From Scatacola_A faecigallinarum (GTDB lineage: Bacteria > Pseudomonadota > Alphaproteobacteria > RF32 > CAG-239), in assembly GCA_018713605.1 (NCBI GenBank), contig DVOM01000018.1, positions 15,862 to 79,861 of the forward strand: DNA of 64,000 nt. The letters run 5' to 3'. A model generated the notes under the pieces. It was given only the letters and a program-made list of their open reading frames with translations. It made no database searches and had not been told where the DNA came from. Positions 8,463 through 17,066 of the stretch are shown in pieces (position 1 is the stretch's first letter; each line of letters starts with the position of its first letter). Both the position numbers and the translations under genes were made by a program.

Positions 8463-8855
8463 TTATAATTTGTTTTGCGGACAGCTCATTTCGAAAACGT
8501 CGTCAATCATTTTATGGATGAGTCGGGCGGTGCGGGTGTCCGCGAGTTTGTAATAAACTTCCTTGCCGGCGCGTCTGTTAACAATGAGACCGGTCTGGCG
8601 CAGAATGCGCAGATGATGGGAAACGGCGGAAGTACTCATGCCGACGGCAACCGCGACGTTCAGGACGCAGGCTTCGCAGTGAGCCAGCAGCCACAGAATA
8701 CGCAGGCGCGTCGGGTCGCACAGCTGCTGAAAGATGTCGGAGGCTTTGTAAAAAGCTTCTTCGTCCGGCATATGTTCCAAGAGCTGTTCCAGATTTCCGC
8801 CATGGTCATGAAACTGTTCGCCAACGGTACGGATATGCGGTTTGTTTTCCGGCAT
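8463..8855 (-). CDS. ArsR/SmtB-family metal-responsive repressor
   Basis: A 130-residue winged-helix regulator. The family core is clear: LCDPTRLRILWLLAHCEACV, the recognition helix MSTSAVSHHLRILRQTGLI and the wing RRAGKEVYYKLAD. Metal ligands could come from the cysteines in HCEACV (alpha-3 site) or from the C-terminal helix containing Asp and His (ARLIHKMIDDV, then CP). The N-terminal His-rich patch (FHDHGG) may also bind metal. It converges on the P-type ATPase gene and most likely controls that pump and the small HMA protein. Confidence 0.85.
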   Translation of the reverse strand: MPENKPHIRTVGEQFHDHGGNLEQLLEHMPDEEAFYKASDIFQQLCDPTRLRILWLLAHCEACVLNVAVAVGMSTSAVSHHLRILRQTGLIVNRRAGKEVYYKLADTRTARLIHKMIDDVFEMSCPQNKL

Positions 8856-8933
8856 AGTGCCTTCTTTCGTGTCAAAAAGATAATCAAAAAGCTAAACAGC
8901 AAGATATAAGATATTGCTTTGCTTGTCAATAAT

Positions 8934-9383
8934 TCAACGTGTTGCAGCGACCGCGTGGTCATAAAAGATTTTGAGAAATGCCGCAAGGCTTTCGGTTTCG
9001 ATGACCGGGCGCAGGTTGATACGGTCGGTAACCGAATAAACGTTTTCGGCGCCGTCGTAAAGCAGGATGTTTTCCGATATGCGGCCGATAACCAGTTTGC
9101 GGATGAAATAGTCATAATTGAGATAATATTCGTTAACGGTTATAAGGTTCGGAAAAGTGTAGTTCCTTTCTTCACGGTAATGAGGGATTGAGCCGTAAAA
9201 TTCGATGCCGTTGAAGATGAGGCCGTCGTTTAGTTTGAGAAAATTCCGATATTCGCCGGGAATGGCGGAAAAATTTCTGGCCGTAAGCTCGGCGTCAATC
9301 TTGGTCAGATTGGCGTCAACGGCCGGTTCGAAGACGACGCTGCCGGGCAATTGGCGGAAGTGGTTCAGATAACGGCTAATCAT
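8934..9383 (-). CDS. SUKH/SMI1-KNR4 family protein, probable immunity protein
   Basis: A 149-residue protein whose residues 41-64 (IPGEYRNFLKLNDGL then FNGIEFYG) match the YrhA-type SMI1/KNR4 (SUKH) core: an IP-x-EY-x-x-FL helix, a (N/D)G turn and an aromatic-glycine strand. SUKH proteins are the commonest immunity proteins of bacterial polymorphic toxins. ATG 9383 follows AAGGAAAG by seven bases, and the first eight bases overlap the 3' end of the HNH-like gene, so the two are coupled. The pairing with a nuclease-like protein supports immunity; binding is not shown. Confidence 0.75.
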   Translation of the reverse strand: MISRYLNHFRQLPGSVVFEPAVDANLTKIDAELTARNFSAIPGEYRNFLKLNDGLIFNGIEFYGSIPHYREERNYTFPNLITVNEYYLNYDYFIRKLVIGRISENILLYDGAENVYSVTDRINLRPVIETESLAAFLKIFYDHAVAATR

Positions 9384-9999
9384 AATAAAACTTTCCTTCA
9401 AACCAGGGTAAGAAAATTTTTTTATGCAGGCGCAGAAAATTGTTTTCAATCTGCATGTCGATAATCCGATGAATGCCGGCATGATGCGGCCGGGTCTGAA
9501 TCAGGCTGAAATTGTCGAAATCGAGACTGCCGCCGAAGTCGGCAGGAACTTTGAGATGAATGTTGTAGTTTTCCGGAGCGAAGCCTTCGCGCAGGCAGGC
9601 GATATCATTGTCGTTGAGGCCTGCGTAACGGCAGTCTTCGGCATCGGCATAGCCGATCAGTTTGAAAAAGCGGCTGCGCAGGTTATGATAACGGTCAAAA
9701 GAGCGGTTCATTTCCTGCCAGGATTGCGGCGCATATTCCTTTTCAATAATCCGGGTAGAGGCGGGCAGGCCGAATTCGGCAATTTTTTGCCTTACCGTTT
9801 CGTACAAAGCTTCGGGGTCGGGGGCGGTTATTCTTTCGTCAACGGGCGTTTCGGCAATTTGAATGTCGCGAATGCGGCTCTGATAAGCCGAATAGCCGCT
9901 GCCGATGAGATCGTTGTATGCGGCGAGCAGGGATGCGGCGTTACGGTCCGTTTTTTCCGGGGGCTTTTTTTTGACTGTCCGGTTTGACCATTCCCACAT
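9376..9999 (-). CDS. HNH-nuclease-like protein, candidate secreted toxin
   Basis: A 207-residue protein with no signal peptide. Residues 128-185 read as an HNH/endonuclease-VII-like core: LNDNDIACLREGFAPENYNI leads to His148, then P152, GG 156-157, Asn163 in DFDNFSLI, and His172/173 with His177 in a PHHAGIHR segment. This order (H, P, GG, N, H-x4-H) is that of toxin-associated HNH nucleases. A SUKH gene overlaps its stop, and a type IV coupling ATPase ends 23 bases upstream. The N-terminal 120 residues are unassigned and might hold a secretion or adaptor region. Toxicity and secretion are inferences. Confidence 0.65.
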   Translation of the reverse strand: MWEWSNRTVKKKPPEKTDRNAASLLAAYNDLIGSGYSAYQSRIRDIQIAETPVDERITAPDPEALYETVRQKIAEFGLPASTRIIEKEYAPQSWQEMNRSFDRYHNLRSRFFKLIGYADAEDCRYAGLNDNDIACLREGFAPENYNIHLKVPADFGGSLDFDNFSLIQTRPHHAGIHRIIDMQIENNFLRLHKKIFLPWFEGKFYYD

Positions 10000-10022
10000 C
10001 GCATTGCTCCCGTGCTGCAGTT

Positions 10023-12239
10023 TTATCCGTTGTCGCTTTCGTCGTCGTCGAACTCGTCGTCGCCGTCGTCGGCTTCAGGATCATAATCGATGCCTAGTTT
10101 GGCCAGCATGTCTTCGTTGATGTCTTCGCGCTGAGCGACAATCCAATCAGGAACGTACGGAGACGGCGGAAGCGCCGCCAGTTTTTTCATGGTCGAGTCA
10201 AGATACCAGCGCGGAGAATCGGCCATAATCGGCCGGTCGATGAAACCCTGCATCAGGACAACCTGTTTCAGCATCGGCAGGCTCAGCAGCTGGGTCGTAC
10301 TGATGACCGAAGTACCCTGCAGCTGATAAGACACGTTTTTGGCGAACGGGTTGGAACCTTTGCCCAGGCCGCCTTCGTTTTTGGAATAGGAGGTGGTCTG
10401 CACGGTTTTGTTGCCGATCATTTTGGAAAAACGCTGGGCGGTTTGTTCGTTGTTCTGCGACAGAATGATTTTGCATGCGGTTGTGGAAATAACCGTTTCA
10501 AGGTCGTCCTTGCCGTATTTTCCCGAAATCTGACCGAGGTCCTGTCCGATAAGCAGATAAGAAACCTTTTGTCCGCGGCCGACCGCCGGGCCGTCAATAA
10601 TCGCTTTCAGTTTCGGCATTTGCGGAAACTCGTCAAGGACGAACAGGCATGGGAAAGGCCCCATTTGTCCGTCGGTTTTGTTGACGAACTTCGGCGGGTT
10701 GGCAATCAGATAAGAAGACATAAGTTCAATAAATGTGCCGCTGATGACGCCCAGAGCGCGCGCGTCAACCTGGTTGACCGAAAGATATACCGAAATCGGT
10801 TTCCATTCGCCGGTAATCGGATCTTTCATGCCGCGCAGGTCTTTAAATTGCAAATCGGAGAAGCTTGTTCTGGACACAACCGCCGAGTTCTTGAAAATGC
10901 CGATGCCGGCAAAACCGGTGGACAATACCGAACCGCGCTCTTTGTCCGGCATGGACGAAAGCTGGCTCAGCTCCGTGATGCAGCGCGGCGAATAGCCGAA
11001 GCGACGGGCTTCGTCGACGGCTTCTTCCAGCATGGTGCGCATCGGGTCGGACATGGCGGCCATCTGGTCGCCTTCTTCAATACGGCGTTTGATGTCCTGC
11101 GCCTGCTTAATCTGAGCTTCGGTAATCCATTCCAGAATCATCGCCAGACAGGATTCATGGCCAATCCATTTTTCCGGGAGCAGCTGCCAGGTGCCGATCG
11201 GCAGGTAGTTGTCGATGGTAATGTTATTGTTGCGCAGGTTCTGAATGGCGCGCGCCGACATCGGGTCGCGCATGTCCAGATAATAGCCTTCAAGGACGCG
11301 TTTGTCCTCTTCGTCAAGCTTGCCTTCGTAAATGCGGCCGATGAAGTAGTCGTTGGCGCGGGCGCGCTCGCATTTGGAAGCAATAAAGTGAATGAAGCCG
11401 GTCAGTGCGGCACGGCCGGTTTTTGACCAGTGCGGGTCGGCGCCGCCTTTGGGGTCTTCGACCAGAATATTGCACATTGAGTCGACATACATGTCGCGAT
11501 CCGGGCCGGGGGCGGGCAGAGCGTTCGGCGACAGCGGATTCCAGCTCGGGTAGTAAATTCCCTCGGCCGGGTTGTCTTCCGCGCCCCAGTTGATGACAAA
11601 AACGGGACCGTCTTTGGCGCGGGCGCCGGTGGTGGAATAGCACAGTTCCGGTTTCGGGTCGTTGACAACGATGCTCAGGCCGTGCGAGTTGAAAATGGTC
11701 GGAATGACCACGCCGACGGTTTTACCGGTGCCCGGAGGCGCGCAGCAAAGCGTGGAGAGGGTTTCCTTCAGCATCAGCAGCCGTCCTTTGTATTTGCCGA
11801 CAACCATGCAGAAACCGTCAAACAGTCCCATTTTTTTGATGTCTTTATATTCGGCGATGCGGGCCGAACCGTGAATGTTGGACTGGAAACGGTAAGGATT
11901 GGTTACCGCACCGATGATCAGGCCGGCAGGCAGGGCGACAATCGGCAGAATCGGAAGCCAGAGGCTGACCGAAAAGCTGCCGTGATATGCCGAAAGCTGA
12001 CGGAACCAGTTCCAGTAGCGGGAAAACAGATATGACGGGTTGTCGAAAACGGTGGAGACGAATTTGCCGACGTCATTCAGCGAATCTTTGGAAATGCCCG
12101 AACCGATGAGATAGCCGAGCGGCATTGAAACAACCGCGAGTATGATGGTTACGATAAGGGTAATAACGACGGTCATTACCATCCACTGGACGGCGTGGTC
12201 GTATTCTTCCCATTCTTCTCCTCTTGATTTCAGAGCCAT
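10023..12239 (-). CDS. VirD4-type type IV secretion coupling ATPase
   Basis: A 738-residue inner-membrane ATPase that recruits substrates to a type IV secretion channel. Membrane segments lie at about 17-47 and 92-112. The VirD4/TraG landmark HGSARIAEYKDIKKMG (123-138) precedes Walker A APPGTGKT (167-174); Walker B is CLFVLDEF at 530-537, followed by LLIGQDLGQISGKYG. The C-terminus is very acidic (DPEADDGDDEFDDDES), a plausible docking site for basic effectors. No VirB channel genes are in the window. Flanking genes are membrane and coiled-coil proteins upstream and an HNH plus SUKH pair downstream, all on the same strand. Confidence 0.92.
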   Translation of the reverse strand: MALKSRGEEWEEYDHAVQWMVMTVVITLIVTIILAVVSMPLGYLIGSGISKDSLNDVGKFVSTVFDNPSYLFSRYWNWFRQLSAYHGSFSVSLWLPILPIVALPAGLIIGAVTNPYRFQSNIHGSARIAEYKDIKKMGLFDGFCMVVGKYKGRLLMLKETLSTLCCAPPGTGKTVGVVIPTIFNSHGLSIVVNDPKPELCYSTTGARAKDGPVFVINWGAEDNPAEGIYYPSWNPLSPNALPAPGPDRDMYVDSMCNILVEDPKGGADPHWSKTGRAALTGFIHFIASKCERARANDYFIGRIYEGKLDEEDKRVLEGYYLDMRDPMSARAIQNLRNNNITIDNYLPIGTWQLLPEKWIGHESCLAMILEWITEAQIKQAQDIKRRIEEGDQMAAMSDPMRTMLEEAVDEARRFGYSPRCITELSQLSSMPDKERGSVLSTGFAGIGIFKNSAVVSRTSFSDLQFKDLRGMKDPITGEWKPISVYLSVNQVDARALGVISGTFIELMSSYLIANPPKFVNKTDGQMGPFPCLFVLDEFPQMPKLKAIIDGPAVGRGQKVSYLLIGQDLGQISGKYGKDDLETVISTTACKIILSQNNEQTAQRFSKMIGNKTVQTTSYSKNEGGLGKGSNPFAKNVSYQLQGTSVISTTQLLSLPMLKQVVLMQGFIDRPIMADSPRWYLDSTMKKLAALPPSPYVPDWIVAQREDINEDMLAKLGIDYDPEADDGDDEFDDDESDNG

Positions 12240-12266
12240 TGTTTTGCTTTTACACCTGTATTGTTG

Positions 12267-13529
12267 TTATGCTATGCTGCGAACGAGTTTTTTGACCTTT
12301 TCAAATTTGTCTTTGTCAATATGCCCGCCGGCCTCTTCCAGCGTTTTGGAGAACAATTTTAGTTCCTTGGGTGTGCCCCTGTCAATCCTGGTAACTGAAA
12401 TATTCATTTCGTCCCAGGTTTCAAACATGTCTTCGGCATTGATAATATTGCCTATTTGAACAACGACGAAAGCCCTTATTTCAAAATTCATGTCGGACTC
12501 GGCCAGTTTTTCGGAAAGAATCTTGCGGGCAAGGTCAACTTTACGTACCGGCGAAATACGGTGGCTGCTTTCCGAAAACCACAGCGGTTCTTCGTCATTG
12601 AAACGTTCTTCGTCGGCCAGCCAATCGCCGGGTTCCTTATCGAGCAGACAGAGGTTTATCTGTTTGTCTGAGACGCCGATAAAGTCGATGACGCTGTTTT
12701 TGACGGTGGCGGCGGTGATGACTTCATAACCTTTTTGTTTCAGAACGTCGAGGGTGGAGTTTCCTGCCGGGCGGGGTTGTGCGGGAGACGGGGCATCATT
12801 GCGCTGGGCGTTGTTTTTTTTGTCTTTGCTGTTTTTGCTTTTGGCCGGCGCCGGTTTGGGCGTTTCTTTCGGTTCCTCTTTGGGGGCTTCTGCGGGTTTG
12901 GCGTCGCTGAATTTTTTGTCGAACGAATCAAAGTCGAAATCAAAATCGTCATCCGTATCTTCGTCAAATTTAAACAACGAATGGTCAAATGTCGGGGAAA
13001 CGGCCGGTTCCTCTTTTTTGGCGGCGGGTTTGGCCGGTGCTGCGGGTTTGGCCGAAGCGCTCAGTACGCCGGGACGAACCGGATCGCTGTAGTCGGTAAT
13101 CGGAGCGCGGGTTCCGCGCGGGCGGATTTCCTTATAGGATTTTTTCTTCTTGACGACGGGGACGCCTGCGGTTTTGGCAATAATCTTGACCGGTTTATAG
13201 AAAAGGCTGCGAAAGGCGCGCATGGGAAAAAGAATGACGTTTAAGAATATTTTTCCCCACGGAATCAGGCTCAAAGCGGCCCAGCTGGTCAGCCACAGCG
13301 GAATGAACGTAAGAATGATGAGCACAAACGCCCATTCTTTCGGATCGTCGATAACCCATCCGTCGTTCCATTTTTCCCAGGCATAGTTCCAATGTGCGGC
13401 ATTAAAAATGTCAAAGCGCCAGTTGCGGAGCATAACAACCCTTATGCCTTCCAGGAAAAAGATACTCCAGAAGCATCCGACAAAAATGATTCTTGTTAAG
13501 ATGAATAAGGGTTTCAAACTGTTCTCCAC
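12267..13529 (-). CDS. Unknown membrane protein of the coupling-ATPase locus, acidic linker and C-terminal soluble domain
   Basis: A 420-residue protein. Residues 1-115 hold membrane segments (about 9-29 and 66-88) with a conserved-looking WRFDIFNAAHW segment between them. Residues about 150-250 are a low-complexity Ala/Pro/Lys/Asp linker with an Asp-Phe run. Residues about 265-420 form a soluble domain with GYEVITAATVKNSVIDFIGV, which faintly resembles the opening of NERD-like or restriction-endonuclease folds; this is weak. The N-terminal part is paralogous to the protein encoded just upstream. It lies 27 bases before the VirD4-type gene, suggesting a partner of the coupling ATPase. Confidence 0.7.
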   Translation of the reverse strand: MENSLKPLFILTRIIFVGCFWSIFFLEGIRVVMLRNWRFDIFNAAHWNYAWEKWNDGWVIDDPKEWAFVLIILTFIPLWLTSWAALSLIPWGKIFLNVILFPMRAFRSLFYKPVKIIAKTAGVPVVKKKKSYKEIRPRGTRAPITDYSDPVRPGVLSASAKPAAPAKPAAKKEEPAVSPTFDHSLFKFDEDTDDDFDFDFDSFDKKFSDAKPAEAPKEEPKETPKPAPAKSKNSKDKKNNAQRNDAPSPAQPRPAGNSTLDVLKQKGYEVITAATVKNSVIDFIGVSDKQINLCLLDKEPGDWLADEERFNDEEPLWFSESSHRISPVRKVDLARKILSEKLAESDMNFEIRAFVVVQIGNIINAEDMFETWDEMNISVTRIDRGTPKELKLFSKTLEEAGGHIDKDKFEKVKKLVRSIA

Positions 13530-13641
13530 ATTTCCTGTTTTTCCGTCCCGCGGGCGGATTCTTCACCTTTATGACAGAGTATACTCTGAAATTGGTTAAA
13601 AAGTGTTTAGTAAATTGTTAACGCAACATTCTGTTCTGCCG

Positions 13642-14136
13642 CTATTTCTTTTCGGAGGCGGATATTTTCTCCTGAATCGAACGACGGATTTTTCCGGTTT
13701 CCTTTTCCCGGGGTTTGGCGCTTTCTTTCAAACGCTGTTCAATAATTTCTTCCATATTGGGTTTGCTTTTGGCTGCGCCCATGTTTTTAAGAATGATACG
13801 CGGCGTGTTTTCGCCGTATTTTCTGATCATACGGTTGTTATACCAGGTAATCGGAAAGAGCAGGATTTTGACAAAGCTGAGACGGTAGAAAAAGCGCCAG
13901 CCCCAGAACCACAGCGGAATAAGCGCCAGCAGCATGCCGACAAAAAGGTAGTCCCTGCCGGTTTTGATTTTGCCGCCGCTTTCCCAGAAAGTGTTGATAA
14001 CCTGCCAGTCGCGCATGTTCAGAATATCAAAGTTCCATATTGAAATCATTATTATCCGGGCTGCATAGACGAAGACGACGGTCCAGACGGCTCCGACGAT
14101 TGCGGCTTTGAGTATTTTAAATAATTTTCTTATCAT
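13642..14136 (-). CDS. Unknown membrane protein, paralogue of the N-terminus of its downstream neighbour
   Basis: A 164-residue protein with membrane segments at about 10-32 and 63-85 and a basic C-terminal coil ending in ISASEKK. WNFDILNMRDW and LIPLWFWGW align with WRFDIFNAAHW and FIPLWLTSW of the next protein, at the same spacing, so the two share a duplicated membrane module. Its ATG overlaps the stop of the preceding coiled-coil gene (ATGA), so the two are coupled. No family was recognised. Confidence 0.7.
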   Translation of the reverse strand: MIRKLFKILKAAIVGAVWTVVFVYAARIIMISIWNFDILNMRDWQVINTFWESGGKIKTGRDYLFVGMLLALIPLWFWGWRFFYRLSFVKILLFPITWYNNRMIRKYGENTPRIILKNMGAAKSKPNMEEIIEQRLKESAKPREKETGKIRRSIQEKISASEKK

Positions 14137-15629
14137 CTGCCTTCAGTTCCTATGCGCCCCAAAGCGGCGACGCCGGAGAGCGAGTCTGCCATGCGCTGAT
14201 TGCGTTCGATGTTTTCAACCTGATGCCTTTTGTCTTTGTATATTTTGGTAAAGGTATCAATGTTTTCGTCGGTAAGGCCAAGTTTCTGTTTGAGCAGGGC
14301 GACGCGGTCGCGGCGCTCGTTGTTCTGGTCTTTCTGAACAAGGTTTGCGGCAAAGGCGCGATTGACTTCTTCCATGGAAGCGCTGCTGCCTTTGTCAAAG
14401 TCCATATCGGCAACGGCGGCTTCGTAGAGACCGCGTTTCTGTCCGGGTTCCGGCGTCGCGACCTTTTTCAGTTCGTCACTCAGAGCTACGACTTCCACGG
14501 CCAAATCGCCGCGCGGCTTTTTGTCCCGTTCGGTAAACTTGCGTTTGCTCATGGTTTTCTGCGCTTCTTTAACGGCGCTCTGAGAACTGTTAAACAGTTT
14601 GGCGGCAAGTTTTGCCGGATTGCCGCCGTTGGCTGCCTCCATATCCATCCGGCGGGCAAAAAGCTGCATGGCGTGGGCTTTTTGTTTGTCAAACTCTGCC
14701 TTAAGGTCTTTGCCCTGATAATAGTCTTTATCTTTGGCTAAGTCGAGCGTCATGCCGGCGCGGGCATAGTTGGAGGCGAATTGCTCGGCGATGGCCATGT
14801 TTTCGTAAAAGTTTTTAATACCCTGTTCGGCAACTTTGAAAAACTGCTGTTTTTCTTTTTCATCCATATTGGCGAGCAGAACTTTGGTCGAATCCGAAAC
14901 TTTGGCTTCGTTGAGTTTGCCTTCCTTAATCAGTTTCAGATTCTTGAGCTGTTCTTCCTGATGTTTGTCGATCAAATCGGAATTGGCCTGTCCGGAAGAA
15001 AGGGCATGGTCTTCTATCTGGTTGTAGCGGGTCTCGGTTTCATAGGTTTTGCCTTTTTCAATCTGTTTTTCGCGCATTCTTTCCAGCATTTTGCGCTGTG
15101 CCCAGTAATAGCCTTTGTCAAGTTTGGCCGCAGTTTTGGTCCAGAGCCAGTTGGCACCTTCCAGCAGCCAGTCCTCGTACATATATTTGATAACGTCTTT
15201 TTCCTTAAACGGACCTTTTTTCTCCGGATCGGGATCTTGGTTTTCGTCACCGTCCTTGGAACCGGCGTCGGCAATTTTTTTGTCGCCTTTTTTATTCTGA
15301 TCTTCTTTGGCTTTGTTGTAGACGGCCTGTTCGTCGACAGAGAGCAATCCGCGTTTGTTCTTTTCTTCCAGAATGTTCAGGTAATCCTGCTGTTCGCTGA
15401 CGGAAAGCGTATCGTAAGTCGGCGTTTCGTTAACGTTGGCCGTGTTTTCCGGACCGTTGTTTTCACTGACCTGAGCGATTGGTTCGGCGGTATTGGCATT
15501 TTCCCGGGCAACGGGTTTGATTTCGGAAACCGTCGCGGTCGGTTCCGGACGGGGAGCCGGTGCAGGTTGCGGCGCGTCCGTGCGGGGCGTCTGCTGCGGT
15601 GTCGGGTTGGTGTTCTGGTTGTCTGCCAT
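14133..15629 (-). CDS. Unknown hydrophilic, Pro-rich and coiled-coil protein of the coupling-ATPase locus
   Basis: A 498-residue soluble protein not assigned to a family. Residues 1-70 are a Pro/Ala/Thr/Asn-rich disordered tail. The stretch from about 70 to 145 is highly charged, with YDTLSVSEQQDYLNILEEKN. The rest is helical, with many Lys, Glu and Gln. There is no signal peptide or membrane segment. It could be a cytoplasmic scaffold, chaperone or secreted substrate of the type IV system; the sequence does not decide among these. An 88-base gap separates it from the gene upstream, and its stop overlaps the gene downstream. Confidence 0.7.
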   Translation of the reverse strand: MADNQNTNPTPQQTPRTDAPQPAPAPRPEPTATVSEIKPVARENANTAEPIAQVSENNGPENTANVNETPTYDTLSVSEQQDYLNILEEKNKRGLLSVDEQAVYNKAKEDQNKKGDKKIADAGSKDGDENQDPDPEKKGPFKEKDVIKYMYEDWLLEGANWLWTKTAAKLDKGYYWAQRKMLERMREKQIEKGKTYETETRYNQIEDHALSSGQANSDLIDKHQEEQLKNLKLIKEGKLNEAKVSDSTKVLLANMDEKEKQQFFKVAEQGIKNFYENMAIAEQFASNYARAGMTLDLAKDKDYYQGKDLKAEFDKQKAHAMQLFARRMDMEAANGGNPAKLAAKLFNSSQSAVKEAQKTMSKRKFTERDKKPRGDLAVEVVALSDELKKVATPEPGQKRGLYEAAVADMDFDKGSSASMEEVNRAFAANLVQKDQNNERRDRVALLKQKLGLTDENIDTFTKIYKDKRHQVENIERNQRMADSLSGVAALGRIGTEGR

Positions 15630-15717
15630 TATTTTTGTCCTGTCAGTCTTTTAATTGTTTATATTCTAGCACTAAAATTCTTTTTTGTCTATATTTATTA
15701 TATTTTCGCTAAAAGGT

Positions 15718-16689
15718 TTATGCCTTTATTTTCTTAAGGTAGCAGCCAAGTTCACGATTGACGCGGATACCGTCCTGCGGCGTCGGCTTTATCAGGCCGA
15801 AAAAACGGGGCTGAAGCTTGGACGTGTCAATCGGGGCGTAGACCGCGGGGTTGTTAATCAGCACCTGATAGGCGCCGTCAGGATCTTTCTGAGCCGTTTT
15901 GAAATAGTTGTTGACGAGCCGCTCGGCGTCGACGGGGAACTTTTTCTTCCGTATAGCCTCAATGTACCGTTGCTTGCGCTCAATGCGGCGTTGGTGTTCT
16001 TCGTAAATTTCACGTTCTATTTTGCGGCGTTTGGCCTTCAGACGGCGTTCTTCCAGAGCGATTTCGCAGCCTTCCATTTCAATCAGGATTTCCACATAGG
16101 AGATGACTGCCAGCTGGAGAATTTCATCTTCGCAGTGTTCGGCAAAGTCGAGCAGTTCTTCATCGGAGGCTTCGGGATTAAGGCCGGCCAGTACCGGGCC
16201 GTGAACCTTGAACATAATTTCCCAGCCCTTGACGGCGTCATCGGCGATCTGCGAACCTGTCCGATATTTGTAATGCGGCGAAAGAAGCGAAGCGTCGACG
16301 CGAAAGTCGGGCGCTTCGGCGTCATTCATTCCGGCCATCATAACGATGGCGTTGCTAAAGTTTTTGTAAGCTTCAAACAGGGCTTTTTCGCCCTCGTCAA
16401 GAACCGGTCCCGCGTTTTTGGGTGCCGCGGCCGGAGCGGCTGCGGGCGCAGGTGCCGGCGGTTCTTCCGTTTTTTCTTCAAGGCCGGTATCAACGTCTTC
16501 CAGTTCGGAACTGATGAATTGGTTTAACAGCCGTTCAAACTCGTCGTCTTCGGCAACTTGGTCGTCATAAGACTTTGTTTCTGCCGGCAGGACGATATCT
16601 TCTTCGGGCGTTTCAACGGCGGGGCTGACCGGCGCGTTTTGCGGTTTCTTTTTGAACACTTTGATTTTCTTGGGGCTGTTTTCGCTCAT
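15718..16689 (-). CDS. Unknown acidic protein of the coupling-ATPase locus
   Basis: A 323-residue soluble protein not assigned to a family. It begins with a short basic patch (KKIKVFKKKPQ), then an acidic and Ala/Pro-rich segment to about residue 95, then a helical domain. Within this a basic coil, RRLKAKRRKIEREIYEEHQR, lies near 215-235. The C-terminal part contains RFFGLIKPTPQDGIRVNREL. It sits nine bases after the DUF6476 gene and leads the run of genes towards the VirD4-type ATPase. Confidence 0.7.
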   Translation of the reverse strand: MSENSPKKIKVFKKKPQNAPVSPAVETPEEDIVLPAETKSYDDQVAEDDEFERLLNQFISSELEDVDTGLEEKTEEPPAPAPAAAPAAAPKNAGPVLDEGEKALFEAYKNFSNAIVMMAGMNDAEAPDFRVDASLLSPHYKYRTGSQIADDAVKGWEIMFKVHGPVLAGLNPEASDEELLDFAEHCEDEILQLAVISYVEILIEMEGCEIALEERRLKAKRRKIEREIYEEHQRRIERKQRYIEAIRKKKFPVDAERLVNNYFKTAQKDPDGAYQVLINNPAVYAPIDTSKLQPRFFGLIKPTPQDGIRVNRELGCYLKKIKA

Positions 16690-16698
16690 TTTTAACCT

Positions 16699-16980
16699 CT
16701 AATCAACGCGGATGGTGGAAATTTTGCGTCCGGACGCCGTATCAAGAATGATGATGCGGTCGCCTTTGCCGCCGTCGGAAATGCCGATATACAACAGGTT
16801 GTCCCTGATTTGGATTTTCTGCAACGTGCTGCCGGCCGGTTCGCCGAGGCTGATTTCTTCCGGCAGACGCGGCGCGGAATGCGTTTTTTTTAATAAGGTT
16901 CCGAGCAGCATGAGACTGCCGAAGACCAGCAGGAAAGTAAGTATGAAAACGACGGTTTTAACCAGCTTTAATTTGTCCAT
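16699..16980 (-). CDS. DUF6476-family small membrane protein
   Basis: A 93-residue protein with one membrane segment at about 8-30 and a short periplasmic domain. LPEEISLGEPAG and the ending RIIILDTASGRKISTIRV match the pattern of the small alphaproteobacterial DUF6476 proteins, which usually sit next to and divergent from rluD, as here. Function unknown. The 86-base gap to rluD probably holds the promoters of both directions. Confidence 0.65.
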   Translation of the reverse strand: MDKLKLVKTVVFILTFLLVFGSLMLLGTLLKKTHSAPRLPEEISLGEPAGSTLQKIQIRDNLLYIGISDGGKGDRIIILDTASGRKISTIRVD

Positions 16981-17066
16981 GCGAATCTATCCTTGCCAAA
17001 TTGCCTTTATCCATATATGTTAGCAGCTATTGGTAACTATATCGTAAATTTTTTGTTTGCGCAAAT

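Noticed and set aside
8278..8553. 91-codon plus-strand frame across the duplicated element and the arsR end
   Set aside because: Crosses the two repeat copies and runs antisense into the ArsR regulator; no start signal.
9905..10120. Arg-rich plus-strand frame over the junction of the ATPase and HNH genes
   Set aside because: Antisense to both genes; the Arg-rich product is the mirror of the ATPase's Asp-rich tail.
14781..15737. 318-codon plus-strand frame opposite the Pro-rich coil protein
   Set aside because: Very Phe-rich composition from reading Glu/Lys codons backwards; the minus frame has operon overlaps at both ends.
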